Positions 1-5,738 of a stretch of DNA of 7,442 nucleotides are shown piece by piece (the first letter of the stretch is position 1; each line of letters opens with the position of its first letter). The position numbers and the translations under genes are program-made. Source of the DNA: an uncultured Caulobacteraceae bacterium. GTDB lineage: Bacteria; Pseudomonadota; Alphaproteobacteria; Caulobacterales; Caulobacteraceae. Location of the stretch: assembly GCA_903884915.1 (NCBI GenBank), contig CAISGS010000312.1, forward strand, positions 1 to 7,442, read 5' to 3'. The notes under the pieces were generated by a model that was given only the letters and a program-made list of their open reading frames with translations, was not told the origin of the DNA and ran no database searches.

Positions 1-203
1 AACAGGCGTGCGGGAATGACCCGCGTGTCGTTGAAGACCAGCGCATCACCGGCTTGCAAAAGCTCTGGAAGATCAAGGATCTGATGATCGGCCAGAGCAT
101 GCCCTGGCCGCACCAACAGAAGCCGCGCGCTATGGCGAGGCTCTGCCGGACGCAAGGCTATGGCAGCATCCGGCAGATGGAAGTCAAAGTCGGAAAGTTT
201 CAA
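1..203 (-). CDS. queA: S-adenosylmethionine:tRNA ribosyltransferase-isomerase QueA (N-terminal 67 codons, cut by window edge)
   Basis: QueA transfers and isomerises the ribosyl part of S-adenosylmethionine onto preQ1 at the wobble position of tRNAs for Asp, Asn, His and Tyr, giving epoxyqueuosine in the cytoplasm. The visible part begins (M)[11 protein letters not shown], has [15 protein letters not shown] at about residues 15-29, and carries the family block [16 protein letters not shown] at 52-67, where the window ends. Full-length QueA is about 350 residues, so most of it lies off the left edge. The start is TTG at 203-201: the codon two upstream in frame is TGA, and the next in-frame candidate would remove the conserved N-terminus. 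The TTG overlaps the upstream cyclophilin's stop as TTGA, and no clear Shine-Dalgarno precedes it, so translation probably depends on reinitiation. Identity is very likely; the exact start is by elimination. Confidence 0.93.
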   Translation of the reverse strand, partial: MKLSDFDFHLPDAAIALRPAEPRHSARLLLVRPGHALADHQILDLPELLQAGDALVFNDTRVIPARL

Positions 204-667
204 ACGTCAGCCGCAACGCGGGCCGTGATGATCTTGCCGGGGCTACGCGGTGGCTCACCCTTTGGCAGGGCGTCAACATGGTCCATGCCGTCCGACACCA
301 CACCCCAAACCGTATATTGGTTGTCCAGGAAGGTCGCGTCATCGAGGCAGATGAAGAACTGGCTGTTGGCCGAATGGGGCGCAGAGGTGCGGGCCATCGA
401 GCAAACGCCGCGCAGGTGCGGTTCCTTGCTAAACTCGGCCTGAAGGTTCGGCTTGGACGAGCCGCCGCCGCCGGTACCGGTAGGATCACCGCCCTGGGCC
501 ATAAATCCAGCAATGACGCGGTGGAAGACGACGCCATCATAGAAGCCTTCGCGGGCCAATTCCTTGATCCGGGCCACGTGGCCGGGGGCGAGGTCAGGGC
601 GCAGGTCGATGGTCACGACGCCGGTCTCAAGCGTCAACAACAGGGTGTTTTCTGGATCGGCAGCCAT
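200..667 (-). CDS. Cytoplasmic cyclophilin-type peptidyl-prolyl cis-trans isomerase
   Basis: This is a 155-residue single-domain cyclophilin that catalyses cis-trans isomerisation of peptide bonds before proline during protein folding. Visible motifs are [14 protein letters not shown] (48-61, with catalytic Arg50 and the Phe55/Met56/Gln58 pocket), the Gly-rich loop DPTGTGGGG (61-69), [16 protein letters not shown] (90-105) and [14 protein letters not shown] (121-134). There is no signal peptide, so it should act in the cytoplasm, like PpiB. The position matching human cyclophilin A Trp121 is Phe113, as in many cyclosporin-insensitive bacterial enzymes. The ATG at 667 gives a normal family length and is preceded by a weak purine stretch (GAGAAAAA). 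It lies 35 bp after the secreted cyclophilin gene, and its TGA overlaps the queA start. Family is certain; substrates are unknown. Confidence 0.95.
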   Translation of the reverse strand: MAADPENTLLLTLETGVVTIDLRPDLAPGHVARIKELAREGFYDGVVFHRVIAGFMAQGGDPTGTGGGGSSKPNLQAEFSKEPHLRGVCSMARTSAPHSANSQFFICLDDATFLDNQYTVWGVVSDGMDHVDALPKGEPPRSPGKIITARVAADV

Positions 668-702
668 GGTTTTTCTCGATTTAAAATGAAAGACGGGTCT
701 TC

Positions 703-1584
703 CTAGCGAACCTCGACAGGAAGGTCGATGTCGCAGGCAGAAAAATCAGCACCCTTCTTGGCGCGCAAGGTCTCGACCATGGCCTTGAAGTAACCACTAC
801 GAACATCCAGCACCTTGATCGAAGGTCGCTCAGAGGCTGGCATATCGGCCAACATCTGGACCTTGGTCATGGTGTCAGGATCCACCACAGGCTCACCCGT
901 CTTGATCGCCCGCACGATGTCGAGACCCGATAGGGTTTGGCCATACGCGGTGTAACGCTTGTCCAGCGACGGGAAGGCTTGGCGCATCAAGAAGAATTGA
1001 CTGTTGGCACTATCGGGATTTTCACCCCGCGCAGCCCCCAGCACACCGGGGCAGAACTGACCCCAAGCATGGACCTTGCCATCAGCCGTCATGGCCATCA
1101 GATCATCGATCTGGGTCATGACCGGAACCGCCCCGACAAATCCCGACCGGATTCCGATCGGCTGGCTAATGGGGGTAAAGGGACTTTGCGGGCCGCGACG
1201 ATAGGTAAATTCCGCAACCACGTCGGGCTTGGTTGAGCCGCCCTCACCTGTCCCCTTAGGGTCGCCAGTCTGGGCCATGAATTCGTTGATGACGCGATGG
1301 AACTTCAGGCCATTATAGAAGCCCTCACGGGTCAGTTCCTTGAACCGCACCACGTGGTTGGGGGCCAATTCTGGCGACAGCTCAACAATGATCCGGCCCT
1401 TGGTCGTATCAATCACCACGACATTTTCAGGATCAGGCACGCGCCAATCGCCAGCCGCAGGCCCCTTGGCCGCGGTGGGGGCTGCAACGGCCTGAGGGGC
1501 TTTGGCCTTAGGGGCCGCAGCATTGGCGCTCATAGCGGTGCCGAGCAGCAGGCTCAGGGTCAAGGCCGATAGGATATTCTTCAT
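703..1584 (-). CDS. Secreted (periplasmic) cyclophilin-type peptidyl-prolyl isomerase with internal insertion
   Basis: This is a 293-residue cyclophilin with a Sec signal peptide: Lys2, a hydrophobic stretch at about 4-18, and an AxA-type site ANA|A after residue 22. An Ala/Pro/Lys-rich linker (23-45) leads into the domain. Core motifs are LAPNHVVRFKELTREGFY (73-90), FHRVINEFMAQTGDPKGTG (95-113, Arg97) and DSANSQFFLMR (191-201). Between these blocks is an insertion of about 45-50 residues (roughly 131-180) absent from the compact cyclophilin downstream, and there is a tail of about 60 residues. The only cysteines, Cys178 and Cys284, could form a disulfide in the periplasm (inference). The role is folding of exported proteins. 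The ATG at 1584 has GAGGA just upstream. A 110-bp gap separates it from coaD, so it may have its own promoter. Confidence 0.93.
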   Translation of the reverse strand: MKNILSALTLSLLLGTAMSANAAAPKAKAPQAVAAPTAAKGPAAGDWRVPDPENVVVIDTTKGRIIVELSPELAPNHVVRFKELTREGFYNGLKFHRVINEFMAQTGDPKGTGEGGSTKPDVVAEFTYRRGPQSPFTPISQPIGIRSGFVGAVPVMTQIDDLMAMTADGKVHAWGQFCPGVLGAARGENPDSANSQFFLMRQAFPSLDKRYTAYGQTLSGLDIVRAIKTGEPVVDPDTMTKVQMLADMPASERPSIKVLDVRSGYFKAMVETLRAKKGADFSACDIDLPVEVR

Positions 1585-1694
1585 GCCGTCCTCATTTTAC
1601 GTCTTGGCGCAATCGGTGGCCTACCGCCACGGCGCAATAGCTCAACTGATAGATCGAGCTAACCGCCAATTGGCGCAATATTGGGGCAATGGCC
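1585..1694 (-). promoter_or_regulatory. Intergenic region upstream of the periplasmic cyclophilin; possible promoter
   Basis: This 110-bp gap follows the coaD stop. On the minus strand it holds TTGCGCC (1672-1678), 12 bases, then GCTCGATC (1652-1659). That spacing and the second element (7 of 8 bases) fit the Caulobacter housekeeping consensus TTGACGS-N10-14-GCTANAWC; the first element is weaker. It would start transcription about 60 bases before the cyclophilin ATG. A perfect 12-bp palindrome, CGCCAATTGGCG, lies at 1664-1675 within this arrangement, and copies of GGCGCAAT occur at 1606-1613, 1631-1638 and 1672-1679. The GAGGA before the ATG at 1584 is the likely ribosome binding site. The promoter reading is tentative. 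Confidence 0.25.
1669..1690 (+). repeat. Tandem pair of 11-bp ATTGGSGCAAT words
   Basis: Two adjacent 11-base units, ATTGGCGCAAT (1669-1679) and ATTGGGGCAAT (1680-1690), differ at one base. Related copies follow in the same gap: CTTGGCGCAAT at 1603-1613 and CACGGCGCAAT at 1628-1638. The 11-bp period is about one helical turn, which would suit side-by-side protein binding, but no regulator is identified. The pair sits directly after the coaD stop codon and before the possible cyclophilin promoter. Confidence 0.5.
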
Positions 1695-2195
1695 CTAGAT
1701 GCGGTTATATTTGGCTAACAGGATCTTGGCCATGGTTGGGCTCAGGAAGCTGCTGATATCCCCGCCGAGCTTGGCGATTTCCTTGACCAGACGCGAGGCT
1801 ACGGCCTGGTGACGCGGATCGGCCATTAGGAACACCGTCTCGATCTCACGATTGAGTTGCTGGTTCATCGCCGTCATCTGAAACTCATATTCGAAGTCCG
1901 CGACAGCGCGCAGGCCACGCACGATCATCTGAGCCCCAACATCCTGCGCAAAATGCATCAGCAGCCCCTCAAAGGGCCGAACCTCAATCTGGGCATGTTT
2001 GGTGAAGGGCTGGGTCTCTTCCAGCACCATGGCGCACCGCTCTTCAAGCGTGAACAGAGGCCCCTTATCACGGTTGATTGCAACACCAATGACCAGCTTA
2101 TCGACCAACTTGACGGCGCGCCCGATAATATCGAGGTGGCCGTTGGTCATGGGGTCAAAGGTCCCCGGATAGAGCCCAACACGTTCCATAGACAA
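1695..2195 (-). CDS. coaD: Phosphopantetheine adenylyltransferase
   Basis: CoaD transfers AMP from ATP to 4'-phosphopantetheine to give dephospho-CoA, the penultimate step of coenzyme A synthesis, in the cytoplasm. It is 166 residues, the usual size. It has the nucleotidyltransferase motif GTFDPMTNGH (11-20, with TNGH), the substrate-binding stretch RPFEGLLMHFA (73-83), IVRGLRAVADFEYEFQM (91-107) and SRLVKEIAKLGGD (134-146). The start is ambiguous: TTG at 2195 or ATG at 2189, giving MERVGLYPGTFDP, which resembles typical CoaD N-termini. The GAGGGG at about 2201-2206 is better spaced for the TTG (5 bases) than for the ATG (11 bases). The gene lies 76 bp after gyrA and probably shares its transcript. 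Identity is very secure. Confidence 0.97.
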   Translation of the reverse strand: MSMERVGLYPGTFDPMTNGHLDIIGRAVKLVDKLVIGVAINRDKGPLFTLEERCAMVLEETQPFTKHAQIEVRPFEGLLMHFAQDVGAQMIVRGLRAVADFEYEFQMTAMNQQLNREIETVFLMADPRHQAVASRLVKEIAKLGGDISSFLSPTMAKILLAKYNRI

Positions 2196-2271
2196 TATAT
2201 CCCCTCAGATTTCCGTTCCGGCGGGACAACTGACGCGTCCCTTACCGGTGTGTCGACCTAGACCTTAGTGA
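2196..2271 (-). other. gyrA-coaD intergenic spacer with hairpin
   Basis: An imperfect inverted repeat spans 2218-2248: CCGG (2218-2221), then GGGAC (2223-2227), a 9-base loop, GTCCC (2237-2241) and CCGG (2245-2248). The two stem segments total 9 pairs with a small internal loop. In the transcript direction it is not followed by a U-run, so an intrinsic terminator is unlikely. It may protect or process the gyrA 3' end or tune coaD expression. The GAGGGG ribosome binding site for coaD lies just downstream. Confidence 0.35.
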
Positions 2272-5055
2272 TTAGGGTTCAGCCCCATCCTCTGAACCGG
2301 TGTCATCGTCACCCTTATCACCTTCAGCCAGCCGCTCAACCGATACGACACGTTCGTCATCTGCGGTTCTGAAAATAGTCACGCCTTGGGTGTTCCGCGC
2401 CGCAATACGGATCTCTGCAACGGGGCAACGAATCAGTTGGCCTTGATCGGTAACAAGGACGATCTCATCGCCATCCTCGACCGGGAACGAGGCCACAACC
2501 TTGCCGCCGCGCTTGGACAGGTCATGGGCGACAAGACCCTTACCGCCGCGCCCGGTGACCCGATATTCGAAGGACGAACTACGCTTGCCATAACCGGTGT
2601 CGCTGAGGGTCAGGATGAACTGTTCCTGCGCGCCCAAGGCACTGATCTGCTCGAGGGTGAGCACCGCTTCACCCTCTTCGGCTCCAGCAGCGTCAGATTC
2701 TGGCTCATCGGCCACGGCCACCTCGGCCTCATCGACCGCTTCACCCGTAACCGCACGCATTGCCTTGGCATATTTCAGATAGGCCCTCTGTTCGGCCGCA
2801 CTGATGCCAAGATGAAGCAGGATAGCCATAGAGATGACCTGATCCGACTCCGACAGACGAATACCGCGTACACCGGTCGACTCACGGCCCGCAAAGACGC
2901 GGACATCATCGACACCAAAGCGGATACACTGACCCAAGGCGGTCGTCAGAAGCACGTCGTGGTCCACGGTGCAAAGGCCGACACCAACAATGCCATCGCC
3001 CGCATCCAGCTTCATCGCGATCTTGCCGTTGCGATTGACCTGAACGAAGTCAGACAGACGGTTGCGGCGAACATTGCCTGAGCGTGTGGCGAACATCACA
3101 TCCAACCCATCCCACTGCGCCTCGTCTTCGGGCAGCAGCAGGATCGAGGTGATGGACTCGTTGGGTTCTAAGGGCAGCAGATTGACGAAGGCCTTGCCGC
3201 GCGATGATGGCAATCCGAGCGGCAAACGCCAGACCTTGAGCTTATAGACCTTACCCGTCGACGAGAAGAACAGCACCGGCGCGTGGGTCGAGGCGGCAAA
3301 GACGCGGGTGACGGCATCTTCCTCTTTAGTCGCCATGCCAGAGCGGCCCTTGCCGCCCCGGCGCTGGGTGCGATAGGTGGCCAGAGGCGTGCGCTTGACA
3401 TAGCCGCCATGGGTGACGGTGATGACCATATCCTCACGCAGGATCAGGTCCTCGTCTTCCATGTCCGCATCGCCTTCGACGATGATCGTCCGGCGCGGAA
3501 TGGCGAAGGCTTCACGCACCTCGACCAGCTCTTCACGCACAATGGCCATGATCTTGTCGCGCGAGGCGAGGATCTCAAGGTAGCCGGCGATGGCTTCGGC
3601 CAGACTGCGGGCCTCGCCAAAGATCTCGTCACGGCCAAGTCCAGTCAGGCGCGACAGGGTCAGGGCCAAGATGGCGCGGGATTGCTCGTCCGTCAGGCGC
3701 ACCGCCGGTGCCCCATCGGCCAAGCCAACCACGAGGGTACGGGGATCGGCGATCAGCTCGATCAGTGGGTTCATATCGCCCGCAGGCCAGTCCCTCGCCA
3801 CCAGCCGCTCGCGCGCCTCGGCAGGGTCCTTGGACGAGCGGATGATGTGGATCACCTCGTCAATATTGGCCACGGCGATGGCCAGACCGACCAAGACGTG
3901 ACCGCGATCACGGGCTTTGGTCAGTTCGAACTTGGTGCGACGAACCACGACCTCTTCGCGGAACTCTACGAAACAGTCGATCAGACGGCGAAGGCCCATC
4001 TGCTCGGGCCGACCCCGGTCCAACGCCAGCATATTGACGCCAAATGAGCTTTGCAGAGGGGTGTAACGATAGAGCTGATTGAGGATCACTTCGGCCGAAG
4101 CGTCGCGCTTGAGCTCAACAACGACCCGCATGCCCAGACGGTCGCTTTCGTCGCGAATGTCCGAGATGCCTTCGATGCGCTTTTCACGCACCAGATCGGC
4201 GATCCGCTCGACCAGATTGGCCTTGTTCACCTGATAGGGAATGGCGGTGATAATGATGGCTTCGCGGTTGGCGCGCGCCTCTTCAACGGTTGCCACACCC
4301 CGCATAATGACCGAGCCACGGCCTGTCATCAGGGCTTCGCGCGCGCCGGTCCGGCCAATGATCTCGCCGCCCGTGGGGAAGTCTGGGCCCGGCACAATAT
4401 CGAGCAGCTCATCGAGCGGGATCGCGGGATTATCAATGACCGCCAGACAGGCGTCCACGATCTCGCCCAGATTATGGGGCGGGATGTTGGTGGCCATACC
4501 GACGGCAATACCGCCTGCCCCATTGACCAGCAGGTTTGGAACCCGCGATGGCAGGACGACCGGCTCATTTTCAGAGCCGTCATAGTTGGGTTGAAAGTCG
4601 ACAGTCCCCTTGTCGAGGTCGGCGAGCAGGGCTTCAGCCGTCTTCAGCATCCGCACTTCGGTGTAACGCATGGCCGCTGGCATATCGCCGTCGACCGAGC
4701 CGAAGTTGCCCTGACCATCGATCAGAACCATGCCCATCGAGAAGGGCTGCGCCATACGCACCATGGCGTGATAGACGGCCGTGTCACCGTGCGGGTGATA
4801 TTTACCGATCACGTCACCGACGATACGGGCCGCTTTGCGATAGGCTCCCGATGGTCCATAGCCCTGCTCATGCATCGAAAAGAGGATTCGGCGGTGCACT
4901 GGCTTGAGGCCGTCACGCGCGTCGGGCAAGGCGCGACTGACAATCACGCTCATCGCATAGTCGAGATAGGAGCGCTTTAGCTCATCTTCGATATTGATGG
5001 GCGCAATGCCGCCGCGGCGGGTCTCTTCGGGGGAATTGATTGTTTCGTCGGACAC
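2272..5055 (-). CDS. gyrA: DNA gyrase subunit A
   Basis: GyrA is the DNA-cleaving and religating subunit of the A2B2 gyrase, which introduces negative supercoils using ATP hydrolysed by GyrB. It is 927 residues. The N-terminal domain has [21 protein letters not shown] (32-52), the quinolone-determining region around [10 protein letters not shown] (87-96) and the catalytic tyrosine in AMRYTE (Tyr131, Tyr122 in E. coli). The C-terminal wrapping domain has the GyrA box QRRGGKG (564-570) and later blades ending [11 protein letters not shown] (887-897). About 65 extra residues (roughly 746-811), rich in Ala and Glu, interrupt this domain relative to E. coli; I believe alphaproteobacteria often have this. 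The tail is acidic. The start is GTG at 5055, since TGA lies three codons upstream and no later start keeps the N-terminus. No good Shine-Dalgarno is visible. It heads the leftward run. Confidence 0.99.
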   Translation of the reverse strand: MSDETINSPEETRRGGIAPINIEDELKRSYLDYAMSVIVSRALPDARDGLKPVHRRILFSMHEQGYGPSGAYRKAARIVGDVIGKYHPHGDTAVYHAMVRMAQPFSMGMVLIDGQGNFGSVDGDMPAAMRYTEVRMLKTAEALLADLDKGTVDFQPNYDGSENEPVVLPSRVPNLLVNGAGGIAVGMATNIPPHNLGEIVDACLAVIDNPAIPLDELLDIVPGPDFPTGGEIIGRTGAREALMTGRGSVIMRGVATVEEARANREAIIITAIPYQVNKANLVERIADLVREKRIEGISDIRDESDRLGMRVVVELKRDASAEVILNQLYRYTPLQSSFGVNMLALDRGRPEQMGLRRLIDCFVEFREEVVVRRTKFELTKARDRGHVLVGLAIAVANIDEVIHIIRSSKDPAEARERLVARDWPAGDMNPLIELIADPRTLVVGLADGAPAVRLTDEQSRAILALTLSRLTGLGRDEIFGEARSLAEAIAGYLEILASRDKIMAIVREELVEVREAFAIPRRTIIVEGDADMEDEDLILREDMVITVTHGGYVKRTPLATYRTQRRGGKGRSGMATKEEDAVTRVFAASTHAPVLFFSSTGKVYKLKVWRLPLGLPSSRGKAFVNLLPLEPNESITSILLLPEDEAQWDGLDVMFATRSGNVRRNRLSDFVQVNRNGKIAMKLDAGDGIVGVGLCTVDHDVLLTTALGQCIRFGVDDVRVFAGRESTGVRGIRLSESDQVISMAILLHLGISAAEQRAYLKYAKAMRAVTGEAVDEAEVAVADEPESDAAGAEEGEAVLTLEQISALGAQEQFILTLSDTGYGKRSSSFEYRVTGRGGKGLVAHDLSKRGGKVVASFPVEDGDEIVLVTDQGQLIRCPVAEIRIAARNTQGVTIFRTADDERVVSVERLAEGDKGDDDTGSEDGAEP

Positions 5056-5153
5056 TGATTTTCAGAACTTTTCGAATGATGAATCGCTAGACCGATCTTA
5101 AGGCGTACAGTTAGCATCCATCGCGCTTTGGCGCAAAAGCAGGAGCCAGAAAC
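5056..5153. promoter_or_regulatory. Divergent gyrA / sodC promoter region
   Basis: This 98-bp gap must hold the start signals of both genes. Minus strand, for gyrA: TTGCGCC (5130-5136), 14 bases, GCTAACTG (5108-5115), a partial match to the Caulobacter housekeeping consensus. Plus strand, for sodC: TTTTCGA (5069-5075), 10 bases, GCTAGACC (5086-5093; 7 of 8 in the second element). A CcrM-type methylation site, GAATC, is at 5081-5085, between the proposed sodC elements. GCTTT-GGCGCA-AAAGC (5125-5140) is a short inverted repeat just before the sodC ribosome binding site. Presence of promoters is near certain; these exact elements are tentative. Confidence 0.4.
5141..5145 (+). promoter_or_regulatory. 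Ribosome binding site of sodC
   Basis: AGGAG lies 8 bases before the ATG at 5154. It is the clearest Shine-Dalgarno in the window and fixes the sodC start, which also opens directly into a signal peptide. Confidence 0.75.
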
Positions 5154-5738
5154 ATGAAGCTTTTACTGAGTTCAGTAGCGATTATTTCCTTAATTGGGGC
5201 CCAAGCCTTGGCTCAGGTGCACGATCATACCTCAATGGCCGCTCCAGCCGTGGCTACAGCGCCCGCTGCCCCGTCGGCTTCGACCACCCCAATCAGGCTG
5301 GCGGATGGCAGCAGTATCGGAACGCTGAGCCTAACGGCCGCTCCAACCGGCGTACTGTTGCAGGTCGATATCACCAAGGGCCTGACGCCCGGCTGGCATG
5401 GCATGCATTTCCATCAGACCGGTGACTGTTCAGATTCGAAATTTATGACCAGCGGCGGCCATATGAACCATGCCGAGAGCAAGAGACCGCACGGCCTACT
5501 CAACCCTGCAGGGCCTGACTTTGGCGATATGGTCAATCTCTATGCCGCAGCCGATGGGTCGGCCCATGGGCAGGTCTTCAGCAACTATGTCCGCTTGGAT
5601 AAGGGAACCTTACAAACCGAACAGGTCCTGCGCGATGCCGATGGCTCGGCCCTCGTGATTCACGCCAATCCTGACGATCATATCAGCCAGCCGATTGGCG
5701 GCGCAGGCGGGCGTATTGCCTGCGCGGTGATTAAGTAG
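5154..5738 (+). CDS. sodC: Cu/Zn superoxide dismutase, secreted
   Basis: SodC converts superoxide to hydrogen peroxide and oxygen in the periplasm. It is 194 residues. A signal peptide (Lys2, hydrophobic core about 3-16) ends at ALA|Q, residue 20. The mature N-terminus starts QVHDHTSM, followed by an Ala/Pro-rich linker to about 45. Copper ligands align to His85 and His87 (GMHFHQTGDCS), bridging His103 (GGHMNH) and His170 (LVIH). Zinc ligands align to His103, His113 (RPHG) and Asp125 (FGD). The usual fourth, the His of GPHxGD, is Asp122 here (GPDFGD). Cys92 and Cys190 match the conserved disulfide, and Arg187 the substrate-guiding arginine. It is divergent from gyrA and overlaps the transporter tail by 8 bp. 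Family is secure; metal occupancy is open. Confidence 0.95.
   Translation: MKLLLSSVAIISLIGAQALAQVHDHTSMAAPAVATAPAAPSASTTPIRLADGSSIGTLSLTAAPTGVLLQVDITKGLTPGWHGMHFHQTGDCSDSKFMTSGGHMNHAESKRPHGLLNPAGPDFGDMVNLYAAADGSAHGQVFSNYVRLDKGTLQTEQVLRDADGSALVIHANPDDHISQPIGGAGGRIACAVIK

Noticed and set aside
688..702. Small hairpin followed by a T-rich stretch after the periplasmic cyclophilin stop
   Set aside because: The stem is only four to five pairs with a bulge, too weak to call a terminator, and the next gene begins 35 bp away in the same direction.
54..706. Plus-strand open frames of 129 and 142 codons opposite queA and the cytoplasmic cyclophilin
   Set aside because: Antisense shadows of well-supported genes, with no family features or ribosome binding sites.
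1581..1595. Four-codon mini-ORF (ATG AGG ACG GCA TGA) overlapping the periplasmic cyclophilin start
   Set aside because: It has no Shine-Dalgarno of its own, and its bases serve as the ribosome binding site of the real gene; likely chance.
1684..1695. GGGC-AATG-GCCC hairpin at the coaD stop codon
   Set aside because: A four-pair stem without a following U-run is not enough for an intrinsic terminator.
2386..4980. Three long plus-strand open frames (231, 254 and 309 codons; 2386-3081, 3283-4047, 4051-4980) opposite gyrA
   Set aside because: They share one frame antisense to gyrA, have no recognisable motifs, and are the expected by-product of GC-biased codon use in the real gene.
5098..5114. 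TTAA and GTTA half-sites resembling a CtrA box in the gyrA-sodC gap
   Set aside because: Spacing and the second half-site do not match TTAA-N7-TTAA.
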